64,000 bases of DNA, taken from NCBI GenBank assembly GCA_034509425.1, contig JAVTVJ010001389.1:310001-374000 (forward strand). Direction: 5' to 3'. This document shows, one piece after another, positions 24,629-37,140 of this stretch (the first letter of the stretch is position 1; every line of letters begins with the position of its first letter). Source of the DNA: Eopsaltria australis (taxonomy: Eukaryota; Chordata; Aves; Passeriformes; Petroicidae). A program made the position numbers and the translations under genes. The notes under the pieces are model-generated. The model saw only the letters and a list, made by a program, of their open reading frames with translations, was not told the origin of the DNA and made no database searches.

Positions 24629-25081
24629 CCTTCCTTCCTTCCTTCCTTCCTTCCTTCCTTCCTTCCTTCCTTCCTTCCTTCCTTCCTTCCAGAATTCCTT
24701 CCAAAATTCCTTCCAGAATTCCTTCCAGAATTCCTTCCTTCCAGAATTCCTTCCTTCCAGAATTCCTTCCTTCCAGAATTCCTTCCTTCCAGAATTCCTT
24801 CCTTCCTTCCTTCCAGAATTCCTTCCTTCCAGAATTCCTTCCTTCCAGAATTCCTTCCAGAATTCCTTCCTTCCAGAATTTCTTCTTTTCCAGAATTCCT
24901 TCCAGAATTCCTTCCTTCCTTCCAGAATTCCTTCCTTCCAGAATTCCTTCCTTCCTTCCAGAATTCCTTCCTTCCTTCCGGAATTCCTTCCTTCCTTCCG
25001 GAATTCCTTCCTTCCGGAATTCCTTCCTTCTGGAATTCCTTCCTTCCCTCCTTCCCTCCTTCCCTCCTTCCTTCCTTCCCT
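24629..25081. repeat. TTCC microsatellite grading into TTCC/AGAATTCC compound array
   Basis: It starts with about 62 bases of pure (TTCC)n (24629-24690). The array then becomes units of TTCC interrupted by AGAATTCC or GGAATTCC every 8-20 bases to about 25045, and ends in TTCCC/CTCC units to 25081. About 20 GAATTC (EcoRI) sites occur in 355 bases. One strand is almost wholly pyrimidine apart from the AGAA interruptions. Repeating frames of over 180 codons on both strands (PSFLP-type and EGRKEF-type) are by-products of the period, not genes. Assembly length is uncertain in such arrays. Confidence 0.97.
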
Positions 25082-25390
25082 TTGGTCACCTTCCTCCTCT
25101 ATTTCTCTCTTCTCCTCTGATTATTATCACTTTTTGTCATATTCTTACTTCTTCCTGTCTTTCCTTTCTCCTTCTCTGCAAGATGCTCCTTCCCCTTTTC
25201 TTCTTCCTCCATTCCCACCTCCTCTTCTGTATATCAGTTTTCTACTTTGATGTCTTCTCACTCCCGCTGCTCTCATTCCCTCATTTCAACCTACCTCTTC
25301 TAAGTCCCTATGTCTCTTACCATTTCTAGCCATTCTTGCTCTACCATCTGAATTTGATGGCTTCTTTTCTTCTTCTTTCCTTCCCATTCT
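25082..25390. repeat. CT-rich flank of the TTCC array
   Basis: Imperfect pyrimidine-rich sequence (TTCTCCTCT, CTTCTTCC, CCCCTTTTC motifs) continues for about 300 bases beyond the regular array. It probably represents older decayed repeat or the seed from which the array grew. Confidence 0.6.
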
Positions 25391-28360
25391 ATAAATGATT
25401 CTCCAGTGTTACAGGCTTTACTAATTCTGTGTGAACCCAAAGAATAAAAATACCTGTCCTCTAAATAGCAGCTGCGCAAAACTGAAAGGACATCTTGAAT
25501 TGTGCCACAGCTCATCAGCTTCACTAGGCCACCACTAAAATAAAAGTTTGAGTTTGCGTGGAAGGATAGTCTTTCCTTGTTTCGGGTCTTCAGATCAGGA
25601 AGGACCTTGCTGTGTAATCTCCCACCTGTGCACTCCTTTCTTTGGCAGGAGTGCTTATTGTGCTCCAAATGATGCTTCAGTCTGGACAGCAGACTAGGAC
25701 TGCATCCATTCAGCAGAACACATGGACACAACAGGATTTTCCAGTTTCCCCAGGCTGGGGGATAGGAGGGTGCACCTGTAGACCTCGGGTAAGTTGTGCT
25801 TTGATTTTCTCTGAGATGTACAGTAAATTCTGCTAGTTTCCCACCATCCTGTCTGTGTACTAGGCAGTATGCAGAACACAGGAGACATCACAGTTCTTGC
25901 TTGAAAGTATTCAAGTATTTAAAAAGTCAGTTCTCTGAAGGATAGGAAAGGGAGAAGCAAAAGGTACTATAGGCTATGTGTGTCTGGAATTGAGCTGTTT
26001 TCCTTTTTGAATGCGCCAAACAAATTAAGAAGCAATTCTGTCAATCCTGGAAAGACTGGAAGGCTTCAAAACCCGTAAGTCTAGAGCAACATTGGCTTTG
26101 CATTTTAGTGCTGTAAAAACAATGCTGTAATAGAGGCATTTCAGCTCATAGGGCCACTTTGCACTCTCTTCTCACATTTGGAAGCTCCGACTTCTCTATC
26201 CATCTTACAGAGACAGTCTTTTATCAGTAGGGGAAATACTCTTGGTTTTATTTGCTGCAACCTGATGTGAGAAAGAGCAGAGTCTCACTTCCAGAAACCT
26301 TTAGGAGCCGATGCCTGTCCTTGGTTTCAGTGTTCTCAGGCAGCAAAGAGAACTGAGCTTCTCTCTCAAGGCCCATTCTTGCTAACTGCTAGGTTATTTC
26401 AAGCTGCAGGAAGAAACTGATTCTTAAAAAAAGCCCAAAAAACTAAAAAGAGTTTGTCATCACAGTATAGTTTTAAGACCATTTTCTTAAGCCGGTTATG
26501 TATATCACCTAGAAGCAATAAGACATAGATTCTCAAATGTATTTAGATTCCTAAATCCCATTTATTTTGGTATGAATTTCACATGAACTGGAAAGAACCC
26601 AGTCTGCCCAATTTTTAACAAAGATCCATTAAAGAGTAAATAGATGTAGATAAGTAATCCCACAATAGCAATGGGAAAAGGAAGGGCTTAAGGGATAAGG
26701 CTAAGGTCTGAGACATGAATATGTGCAGTCATTGAAACAGGATCAATTCAACTTATCCAGGGAAAAACCAATGAAAGAAGAATTGTAGTGCAAAGAAAGA
26801 ATCAAAGAGGAGTCTCGGGCTAAAAAAGAGTATTGTGTATGTGACATGGCAAAATTTACAATTTTCATACTACATAAAAAGCCAGAGCAGCATGAAAAGG
26901 GGACAAACAGAAGAAAATGCCAAACTACAGATCCTGCACCAGCAGTCAGTAAGAACTTCTTCTCAAGATAGTCTTCTATCTTTCATCCTGTCAGCTATTG
27001 GCACAGAGATTGCAGACACAGTCTACAGTGCTCAGGGTTGATGAGATTCCAGACTGGAGACAACAGGCTGAGGAGTGATCTGTAGATTGTCTAAATGACA
27101 CTGGAGATTTCTTAACTGAAAGGCCTCCCCACTTCTTCAACATCACCACTTTGAACTAAAAAACTCTCAAAGCTGATCAGGCAATTGACAGCTATGAACA
27201 TGGAGTCAGGTCTAAAGAGGAAGAGCAGTTCCCAATAGCAACCAGCAGACACAGAAAAAAGGCAGTCAGGAAAGCTTGGAACCAGAGTATCCACCCAAGT
27301 ATCTTGGGTGGATGCATGTGCTGCACCTTTCAATCACAGCTTAAATACTCCTCTGGGCAGACGGAGTCACTTCTTTGGACAAAAGAATGAGCACATTCCT
27401 TTTGCTGTTTGATTTTATTATTGAAATATTACTGGATCTTGTCTGAATTTCTCATGTAAATACATATAACTGTGCTCAGCAAATTCCTTTTTGCAGTCCT
27501 TCAAACGAGCCCTCATTTACGCCTAGGCCTCCCAAGTATGGTGATAATACAGCTGATTAAGTAATAGCAATACTGAAGCAAATTCTTTTGGAATTACATT
27601 ATTTTAGAGTCTACTGCTATTCCTCAGCATGCCTCTCCTAAAGAGTTATTTGGACTTTCACTCAATTAACTCAGCATCCCCCGAAGTGAGTAAGCCTCCA
27701 GATGGTCTCTTCTTTTGAGGTGGCTAAGATATTTTTACTGGGAGGGGGATGCAATTTCTTTCAGACTGCATCTGTGAGACATTTAGGAAGTTATATTGGT
27801 GCTCACAAAATAACGATGCCTGTCCTGAAAAATCATCCTGCTCTTTTATGACAGTCTGTTTTAATTGGCTGCCTACCTAGTGTAGCTGTCTTCTCAGCCC
27901 ACACTTTTGCCTTAGCTGGGCTGAGATGTCAAAAATGGAAGAAGAAAATGAATTATTTAAACCTTCATGTAAAAAAAGCACACAATTCTTTTGTCATTAC
28001 ACTGATTTTACATTAAAGTTTACCATTTTTATTAGTGCATTTTATGAAATCACTTTTAACTGACAGCACTGTGAGATACCAAATGAACATTAGGAGGTTT
28101 CTCAGACTTAAAGATGGCTCTTCATGCTGATATTTGGATTTAGCACTAAACCTTTTTGAACCTTGACATACTTGAATTTATGGCAAAGCTGATTCTGCAT
28201 CACAAAATTCAGATCTGAATCAGAACCCTCAGTATCAACTGAAACTGCAGACTCAGTAGCTATTGAAAAGCATTGCTCATGCTTTTCTACCAGGCCTTCT
28301 GAAACAAGCTGTCAACAATTTTTTTGTAATTGAAAACAGCCTCCAGTATTGTTCCATCCT
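25391..28360. other. Gene-free unique DNA with one splice-like segment
   Basis: No gene recognised. A 140-base interval at 25649-25788 is bounded by a good acceptor and a strong donor and is discussed as a finding. A 143-codon minus-strand frame (25300-25731) covers the CT-rich flank and has no recognisable motif. The remainder is AT-rich and featureless. Confidence 0.5.
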
Positions 28361-28398
28361 TTATTTTATTTTGGGTTTTTATTTTTATTTTTATTTTT
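28361..28398. repeat. T-rich simple repeat (ATTTTT)n
   Basis: TTATTTTATTTTGGG followed by about four ATTTTT units. Short low-complexity tract, no other function seen. Confidence 0.8.
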
Positions 28399-31300
28399 GG
28401 TGAGGAGGGTGTTTAATTGAGATTGACAGAATTCCTAAAACATCTTAAAATGCTCTCCAACAGCCTTTGACATATTTTAAAATACCACATATTACGATTT
28501 CCTACAAAAGAGTTAAATTTCCACTGATATTTATGAATGTCAGTTAATTCTTGAAAATGTGTGTGTAAAACTCAAGTAATTCTTTCTGGCCTTCTGCCAA
28601 AAACTTGAAATCACTTTTTGTTGCATTAACTCAAAAGACAAAATTATTGTTTGAATAATGTAAAATAAGTTTTGGTTTGTATGTTTTAAAATGTGAACTG
28701 TTTCATTGAGATTGACAACAGGGAACTAAGAAGCAGAAATGTTTTTAAAAAGTTTCCAGTTCTATAATACTCTTTCAGTGAAATAATATTAATTTTTAAA
28801 GTATCTTAGTTTACCAGTCCATCCAACCTCTATTACAGCGCAATATCACTTCAGTATCATCTTCGTACTAATGGAAAAAATTACAAAAGGTATCTTAAAT
28901 ACTCTGGAATATTTGTCAACCTCCAGCATAGTCCCCATGTTTTGCACTAAATTTACACCAAACAATCTTTCTACATCTTTATTTCTGTGTTCTTTCATTT
29001 TTACCTTTTTTTCCTCCCTTATTCATCTCTTTGCTCTTACCTGTACTCAGGCTTCTTACCCTTGTTCACAGAGGCTTTAAGAGCACTGCTCTTTCCTGAC
29101 TGTTCTGGTTATTGTGGCTGCCTTCTGGTATATCAAGTACATATAGATGTATATTAGGACAGAGTATTTGGTTTGAAAGCAGAAGTTTCATCATCACTGT
29201 GAAGAGTAGCACGCTGACTTCTTCCACCTTTCTAATTGTAATGATCCCATGATTACTAATTTGAGAATCACAGGGACTATGTTGAAAATATACCCTCCTG
29301 CTGATAATATACCTGTTTTTTTTAGCTAATTACAACACAGAAATACAGGAATAGGTTGAGTTTTCCTAGAGAGTCTATTCAATTCCATTTTTTAGTTGCA
29401 TAGCATTTTCTCCCACACTGCAATTTTCCTAGGTAATAATATCACCCTCACTTTGAAAGGGAGAGAAATATTTATAAATGTGTCACAGCCCTAAAAGACA
29501 ATTCTTTATTGAAAGCTAAAATTTTCTCAAGTAAGAACTTCAGTCATCAGATTTTCTGTGCCCTCTGCTGCAACATACTATTATTAAACTTTACCAATGA
29601 GTATGAAAAACGTGACACAGTAACCAAGCAGTTACAAAAACCCTACAGATGCTTCCAATGATAGAGCTAATTACAAGTCCTGCTACAGTATGCTGAAGTG
29701 AGGGTAGTAGGGTCCCTATCACTGATATAAAACTCCTCTTGCCATGTGGCTTGTGATTGTAACCTTTGCTGTAGTTTTCTGAGTGGATATTTGGTAAATG
29801 ATGGTCCATACATGATGGCAGCAGGACCCTGTCCTCTCAGAGTCTGTGAGACAGGGAAGGTCTTCAAAACTCCGAGTCTCAAGGGATGCTCTGAATATCT
29901 ACCATATTGCTAAGATGGATATAGGTGGAATTTAATATCCACCCCCAAAGGAGAGAGGGATGTCAGAAATCTCTATCCCAACATTAGGTTTTCTCACGCC
30001 AAACAAATCATGGAAATGCAGCACTGGGTTCATTGAAAAGAGTTTCCTAATATTTCAGGCAGTAAGTTATAGAAAGGTTTTTCTGTAGAAGTTCAAACCA
30101 TCACTGTTAAACTAAATCTTCAACTCCCTTATCTTATGCTATAATTAATGGAATGATACAAAAATTGTTATTCTGCTTCCTCTTCTATCCATGTGCAGAA
30201 AGAATAGTATTCATCTCCAGAGCAATTTTGTTTGTATTTCTAGAAAAGCAGACTAAAGCTCTAGATTTTGATGTCCCCATCCTCAACATGCTCTGTTGGT
30301 TAGTGATGAGTAGCAGTGAACTTCATGTATTAGTGGTTTTGGAATTTTCTTCACAGCAGTTAAATGCCTAACCATGAGTTAAAGTATCTATTCAGTAGGC
30401 CAAGCATTTTTCTGTGAGCTCCTTTAGTTCCTTTTGCTTATCTGGCCTAATGAATTTCTTGGTGTTCTTTAGGGAGATGGAGAGGTAGGATTTTCACAGG
30501 GATCACTGGGAACTCAGCATTTCCAGAAGCCAGGCTGGTTACCAGAGCAAACCTTTCCTCACTAATGCAGAATTGTTATTCACTTGTTTCAAATAAACAT
30601 ACTCTCCTGCCCTTCCACACACTTTGCATTATTCTACCCAATTTTACACTACTTGTCCAGGAGGCTGTGTTCCACTCTTCCAGCCATGGAATTGAAAGGT
30701 AGAGCTGTGTGACTCCAGACATGGATGATAAAACTATGGGCTGTTAGTTTCAGTCCTTTTTGTTGTTGTTGGGAGCTCTGCAGTGACAGTGCATCTGTCT
30801 TTGGTTTGACACTGCTTTCTGTGATCTAGCCTGTATCCCAGCAATTTGTCATAAGCAAGTCCTTTGTATTTGTCTTCTCATGGAAATTTGCAACATTCCA
30901 TAGTAGTTCTTCCCTACAAATAATCTTTGGATGTGATATCAGGCATCATCACTGTGTACTGGAGATAGGACATGGCCCATGACAACAAAATAGCAATGGC
31001 TATCTTCTCATGGACTGGAGTGATAGACTCTAAATTCTGAGCTTTTGTACCTGCAGACAGGAATTGGTGCAATTACCTTCATGTCCTTCCCCTTTCACCC
31101 AAACAGTAAGGGATGCTGACATGTTTGTGAGGAAGGTGCTGCAATGAAAATGAAATAGCTGTGTGCTCTTGCAATAGTTTTTGGAGAGCCACATCATTCA
31201 TATGGGTGCAGGCTGCACAAAACTCTGAGGAGTGCATAGGAACAGTGCTCTGAGGCCACTGTGAGAGGGCAAGTGTGACAGAGGGTGGGTCCCCACTCTG

Positions 31301-31802
31301 CCTGGGATAAACCCTACCTGGTGCAAGTCCCTGGAGGTGGGATCTGTGGATACACGAGCTGACATGCTCCAAGGCACCCAGAGCATACACCAGAGCTTAC
31401 TTTCCTTAGACATTGTATTAAAAAGTTTGTGCCTAGTGGGCCACTGGAAATATTACAACAGGACAGACAGGAGGAAGATTTCTTGGTCAACAAGCTAAGA
31501 ACCCCAGGATTACTGTGTAAAGAGAATTTACATTGCATTCATGTCCCCTTTTGTGAGTGGGAAAGGAGACTTCTGCAAAATTTTCCTGTGCTGACTTCAC
31601 CAGCAAGACTAAGTGACAAGTGGCAGCGCCATTACTTGGCAGAGAGTGTACTATTTTTCTATCCTTTTCAGATCTCATAAAAATAAAAGTGAGCTTATTG
31701 GTTCATGTTTTCGTTGCTCAGCCACCCCTAGAAAACCCATCCATAGGGGACATACCAAGAAACAACCATAAAAGAACCCACCTTAAAATAACTTGCACCA
31801 AG
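28399..31802. other. Gene-free AT-rich DNA
   Basis: No gene or recognised repeat. Frames are all near or below 100 codons (31079-31390 minus is the longest) and unrecognised. The GC-richer stretch at 31240-31400 has no other distinguishing feature. Confidence 0.5.
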
Positions 31803-31836
31803 TTATGAACTATTTTCACAAGAAAATAGTTCATAA
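31803..31836. repeat. Perfect inverted repeat, 15-bp arms, 4-base loop
   Basis: TTATGAACTATTTTC (31803-31817), loop ACAA, then GAAAATAGTTCATAA (31822-31836). Every base of the arms pairs. An exact 15-bp-arm hairpin with such a short loop is not expected by chance in 64 kb. It could be a cruciform-forming site, a templated palindromic repair scar or a small hairpin RNA. The 34-nt length is below a usual miRNA precursor, and the flanks do not obviously extend the pairing. Confidence 0.97.
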
Positions 31837-34800
31837 AAGTAAGGATCCTTTTCTTGCTTTTTGTGTAAGGACCAAGCAAAACAAATGTCCATTACCTTGT
31901 CTTCTAAATATAATAAAAGAAATGCAGAATAAAAACATGTCCATTGTTTTAGAATCAAAACAATATATCATTCACTATATCCTTGTAAAGGTCCAGTCTT
32001 CCTAGAGATTCCTGGCATTTCCAAAGCTTTAAAAATTACATGTAACAAAAGAATTTATAAAAACCTGAGAAGATGTGAGATATCTTTTTTCCCAATGAAG
32101 CCATCAATTCCAGTTAGATTTCTTACTTTGAAAAAGAAACCAAACCAGAATCATTTAGGGATTAGACTGAAAAATTTTCTTAGAAGTACTTCCAAATATA
32201 GTAACAGAAGATATGAGGCTCTTTTCTTGGCTGTTTCCAAAAAGTACTCAAAGGAGCTGTGAAATAGCAAAGAAGAGGAAACTTCCTGTAGCTTGCTTGT
32301 TCAAGAGGTTGTTCTGTACTGATTCCATGCCCAGTGTGATCTGGATGCATCTCAGGGCAGCTTAATCCATGCTGAATGGCCAGTGCACCTCACCATGTTC
32401 CTTACAGAAATTGCCTGAGAACAATCTTCCTCTGTCCACAAAAGGATGCAGTCAAATGGCAAAGGGTAGCCACAAAAAATCCCCAATAGCTGCCCATGGC
32501 AGCCTCTGGCACCCTCTGCACTGCCAGCAGAGCACAGAGGGCTCCAAATGTGGCCGAAATGTTGCTGCCTGCAGATTTTATAGTAATGGTTGTGTAAAGG
32601 AAAACTCCAGAACTATATTCATAGAAATAAAATTCTCTCTCTTTCTCTGTCACTTACTTTGCAAATCTTCTGGAATGTGGTACCACCCAAGCATTAGTCG
32701 TGCATCACTATCAAGCTGAGGGCTTGAGTAAACATGAAAAAATCACAGATAAGCTCATTCTGACTTGTGAAAGCCAAAAGTGAGCTGGGATGTAACAAGG
32801 GCTAAGTGTGGCATGTCCTGTGATAAGAAAGAACTTAATCAGGGAAGGGCCCTTGTTTTCAATTTGCTAATTTCCTTTTTCTACAACATTGTCAATAACA
32901 AGGGCGTAGAAGGCCTTTTAAATTGGAAAATATCTTATGTCTTCACTGATTCAGGCACTTGCAGGGTGTGGGTGGGACTTTTACTGTTACCACTGGCCAC
33001 CACTGTCCTGGTGTTCCAATGTTTTCTGTCCCTCCATATCCTGCATTGCTACATAAGGCAACTCATCATGTCAACCCATATTGTCACCAGGGAACATGGA
33101 AACAAGTACTAAAAAGGAAATTAAGCTGGAAGAGAGCTGGCTGAATCTTTAAGTACAGTGAATCACTAATGCCAAAGTATAAATCAGCTTCATTCTTAAT
33201 GGCCAAATTCTGGTCTGATTTACAATTATGTGGATCCAGATAAACTCTGTGAAAGTGAAAGGAGGTCCTGTGGAGCTGTATCACAATAGGGCAGAAACAG
33301 ATTATATCCCGTTGCTTAAATCCATCATGGTTTCATGATTACAAAGTACTTGAGAAGAGCCTATTTTTAGGCTTATGAACTAATGGAAAAACTAATCCAG
33401 AAAGACAAAGGTTTCTTAGGACTCTTACACAGTGACCAGAAACACAAATAGGGTACTACTAGATTGTAACTCTTAGAGCTGCGCTCCTGGAAGAGCAAAT
33501 CAAAGAGAAAAAAAAATCAAACTCTTAACAGAGCAAAAGAGAAAATCAGAATAATCAAGTTTTCATTCTGTATAACAGGTTTTCTTTGTATTTGTTTCCA
33601 CTTGGAAACAAGTTGTGCTTTATAACACGTAAAAAACGCGTAAAATTCATTTGTGTGAGAGCCAGTGTTTCCCCAGATTCTGCATGGCAACAAGCATGAT
33701 GAACTGAGAGCTACCCACTGGAAGTGACACTTTGCATCACCAAATTCATAAAGTATCACTTTTTTTTCTCTGTGTACAACACAGTACCAGCTTTCACTGC
33801 TTGTTTCATCATACTTTTAGTGGGACAGAAGACTAAATAACAGAATGCCAAGCCTGGTATAATGTTTTTAGAGTAGAAGGATAGGGGAATGAAGGTCATT
33901 GCTACTGGAAAAGAACAACCTACTTCACAGAGACAAGATAGAACAGGGAGAACTGGAAACCAACTGCTCTGGTTCCCATGCTGCGCACATGAATCGTCAG
34001 TGACTGGAAGTCCCCGCTGATATCAGGATGTGAAAAGAGAGATGTCACCATTTTTCCAGAGGCATAAAATGAGAAAGCTAAATCCAGACTAGTGAAGAGA
34101 TTCTCTTCAGCAGGAGGAGGAAAGCAATTGCAAGGTTTCAGAGGGGTCATCTGTTTTTGTGAATTCAGTCTGTGAGAGCACAGCAGAATGGCCTGCTCAG
34201 TCACCAAATGGCCCCAAAATGCCTGGCTGTTAGACAGAGCTGACAGATCTCAGCTTTCCTGCAGAAACCAGCCAGATGCTGTAGTCTCTCATATGGCTAG
34301 CTATGTCAGGCAGAACAGGGTATGTAATCCATGAGCCAGGAAAAATTTTGCAGTGTCTTCCTCTGCCCCACTTGTCTTGGTTTCCAAGGACTGAAATAAC
34401 TTCTTGTGAACAGAAACAAGTACAATCCTGAGACACAGGACACAACCACAAGAATTTGATGTTCACAGCTTGATTTCAATGCCAGTTCTCTTTCTGCTCC
34501 CAAAATTTAGACATAATCAGCTCTGGAGAAGTCACATCCACTCAGCTTAGCTCTCTGCCCCTCCATGGCAGGGTAGTGCCATCCTTGATGTCACCAAGGG
34601 AGAACAGTTCCAGGATCACTCTGTCGCTGGAAACAAGGCCAGGTGCTTGTTGGTAGAGCCCTGCATGGGCCAGTCAAACACACACCATAGGCTGGGCTGT
34701 CACAGGAGAGACCCCGACCCTCACTGCAGCTGTGGTCCTTTGGCTGGTGCACTCATGGCCCTTCAGAAGGCCAAAGGAGCAGGAGAGACTGCAGGACTCA

Positions 34801-36180
34801 GCAGTGACAGCACTGACCCGTGCTCACCCTCTGTTTCCTCCCAGGGCAGCCTATCCTCCATCCCATCTCTGCAGTGCAGACCAGACTGCCCCACAAAATT
34901 CCTGCATTACTGTGCTCAGAGGAGCCTTGGCTTCCAATGTGGTTGACTTTGCATAAAACAGTCCCAGTCAAAATATCTAAGATGTACATAAAAGATAGAC
35001 AACAAAATATTCCTGTTCCAGAGGATCCAGTGAGAAAGCTACCTGCCACAGAAGATGAAGCAAATTTCCTAAAGACACCTTCCAAATCATCCTGTGCAAG
35101 AAACAACAATGCTGTCACAACAAAAGCCTCTGCCCAATCCCATGGGAGAATGGCCAAGGGTCCCTGTAAAATCTGCTTCTGGACAAAGAGCATGCTTAGA
35201 TTTGATGCAGTGTACAGACTTTTGTTAGATTGCTAAACAGTTTTCAAAATAATTAGTTTAAATTCAGCTACGAAAAAGACACACAACATATATTTCTCGA
35301 CCCCTCTTACTAATTTTCTTGCTTTATTCATTCAGGGCTCAGCAGGGATGCTAACCAATTTCCTTAGTATTGCCAGCAGCTTAAGGATTTCAGCACCACT
35401 AGCAAATGCCAAGATTTTCAGAGTGTCTGTGATATTTGAAACAGAGCTTTGGTTATGAACATTTGTTTATAGAGTGCTTTCACTCCAAACTCCCAAAACA
35501 CTGACCACCACAGAAATCCCTGCTCTGGTACTAACAGGAATCCCTTCACTGGTCCCTGGATTATTAAAACCTCTGGCAAGGCATCAGCAGCTCTTAATAC
35601 AGCAGTTCTGTAATGCAGTCTGAGACAAGAAAGGAATAATAATGTATCTAATTAAATTACATGCAAATGTCAGCTAGACAAAATATAGTTACCCACATGG
35701 AATTTGGACAGAGCACTTGTATTAACACCCTAGCTCCTGGTCAAAGTGCCAAAACACTTCTGGAAGTTCAGAGTGGCCAAGAACTTGGTTTTATAGCTCA
35801 TCCAAAAGCCCATAATGTTTGCATTAGCTAATGGATAATATAATAATTACTATTTTAGTGACAAGTTGCAGCTCTTCACATTATGATTTTTTTTCTTTGT
35901 GGTGGTGATGGTGGTAATGGTGCCTGACTTAAAATGGTCTGTCATTCACTGGTGTTGGTTTTTCCAGTTCTGAGTGGGTTTAGTCCATTTAAAGTCTTGC
36001 AGGCATTCTTTCTTTCCTGTGATAAGCATTTCTACAAGAGTAATTTATTCTGACCAAAAAAACAAGACATACAGATCAGGTAATTTTTCAGAGAGGAGCT
36101 CTTAGATTTAAGGGAAATGCAGATTTTGCACTCATCTACAAAAGTTCACTGCAGTTCAAGGAGAACTGTGTGACCTGCTC
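31837..36180. other. Gene-free DNA with one longer open frame
   Basis: No gene recognised. A plus-strand frame open from before 34845 to the TAA at 35234-35236 is preceded by an acceptor-like CTGTTTCCTCCCAG (ending 34844); see findings. Other frames are unremarkable. A GGTGGTGATGGTGG simple patch lies near 35900-35915. Confidence 0.5.
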
Positions 36181-36183
36181 TTT

Positions 36184-36215
<32 letters not shown>
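36181..36215. repeat. Poly(T) tract T15-C-T19
   Basis: A 35-base T tract with one C, followed by GGTGTATGTGTGTATATT. On the minus strand it reads as poly(A), with an AATAAA about 55 bases before it (complement at 36271-36276). A minus-strand retrocopy is possible, but the signal is too far from the tail and no parent gene is recognised. Confidence 0.95.
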
Positions 36216-37140
36216 GGTGTATGTGTGTATATTAGGCAAGTGCAGGTGAAAAAAATATGTGAGCAGCAGAATTTATTAGTCTGTTGGGCACCAGGGGAGA
36301 CTATTTATAAAGCTTCAATACAAGACTGACACCATCTGGCTACTACCAGAGTTTGCAGGACTTGAAATATGTGTGAAATACTCTTTATACCTGGAAAACT
36401 ACTGTATTTTGAGATCCAGTTCCAAGTGGCAATCCCCAGTGAAGAGTCAGCACCACCTGTGTGCACCCTATGGAAGCTGGAAAGGCAGAGAGCTTCTCAG
36501 CAGCAGACACCCTCCTGCTGCTCCTCCATCACTGCTCTCAGGGCAGGTGCAGGTATTTCATCACCACAGCTCTGCAATATTGCCAGCTGAAGCTGTCCCC
36601 TAGTGTAAGCAGTTTCAAGTAAAGACTGATTTAGCTTTTTATTTTTATATCTGCAGGGTGAACCTCTGGCTTTTGCAGTATCTTCCCAGGAACACACAAG
36701 AAAATTAGGTGAGGAGCCAGACTGTTCTTGAGAAACTGCAAGGTTTCTCCCAGTAAATCACCTGAGGCTTAAGCCAATGCACTTGAACAAAGTCAATGAA
36801 ATTGCTCATGCTCTTAAACTGAAATGACTGGATAAGCACCTCTGAACAACAGCTTGAAAAACAAATTTAACTAAATGCGACCTATTATTTACCCAACTCC
36901 TTTACTGAGCTTGGATCCACAACCTATGAACTTCATTCCCTCCATCAGGAAAGAAAAATAAGATAATGATCAAAATTACACTGCAGTTGGATATGAGATG
37001 ATAAGAAGTAATTTCTCACTTCTCTAACTGATTTTCCCCAGATACTTGCAGCCGACTTATTTGCATTTATTTGGAGCAGAATTGCTTTTTCTTTGCACTT
37101 CCCCTGAAAGGAGTAACACTGACAACTTTCTTGAGCTCAG
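36216..37140. other. Gene-free unique DNA
   Basis: Frames of 60-75 codons at 36369-36697 overlap on both strands with no recognisable product. Nothing else is seen. Confidence 0.5.

Noticed and set aside
24629..25081. CRISPR-like array
   Set aside because: No constant repeat with unique spacers; it is a simple tetranucleotide array in vertebrate DNA.
24482..25329. Open frames of 186-257 codons on both strands over the TTCC array
   Set aside because: They are periodic translations of the repeat (PSFLP and EGRKEF patterns), present in several frames at once; no promoter or domain.
25300..25731. 143-codon minus-strand frame
   Set aside because: Covers the CT-rich flank of the array; composition-driven and unrecognised.
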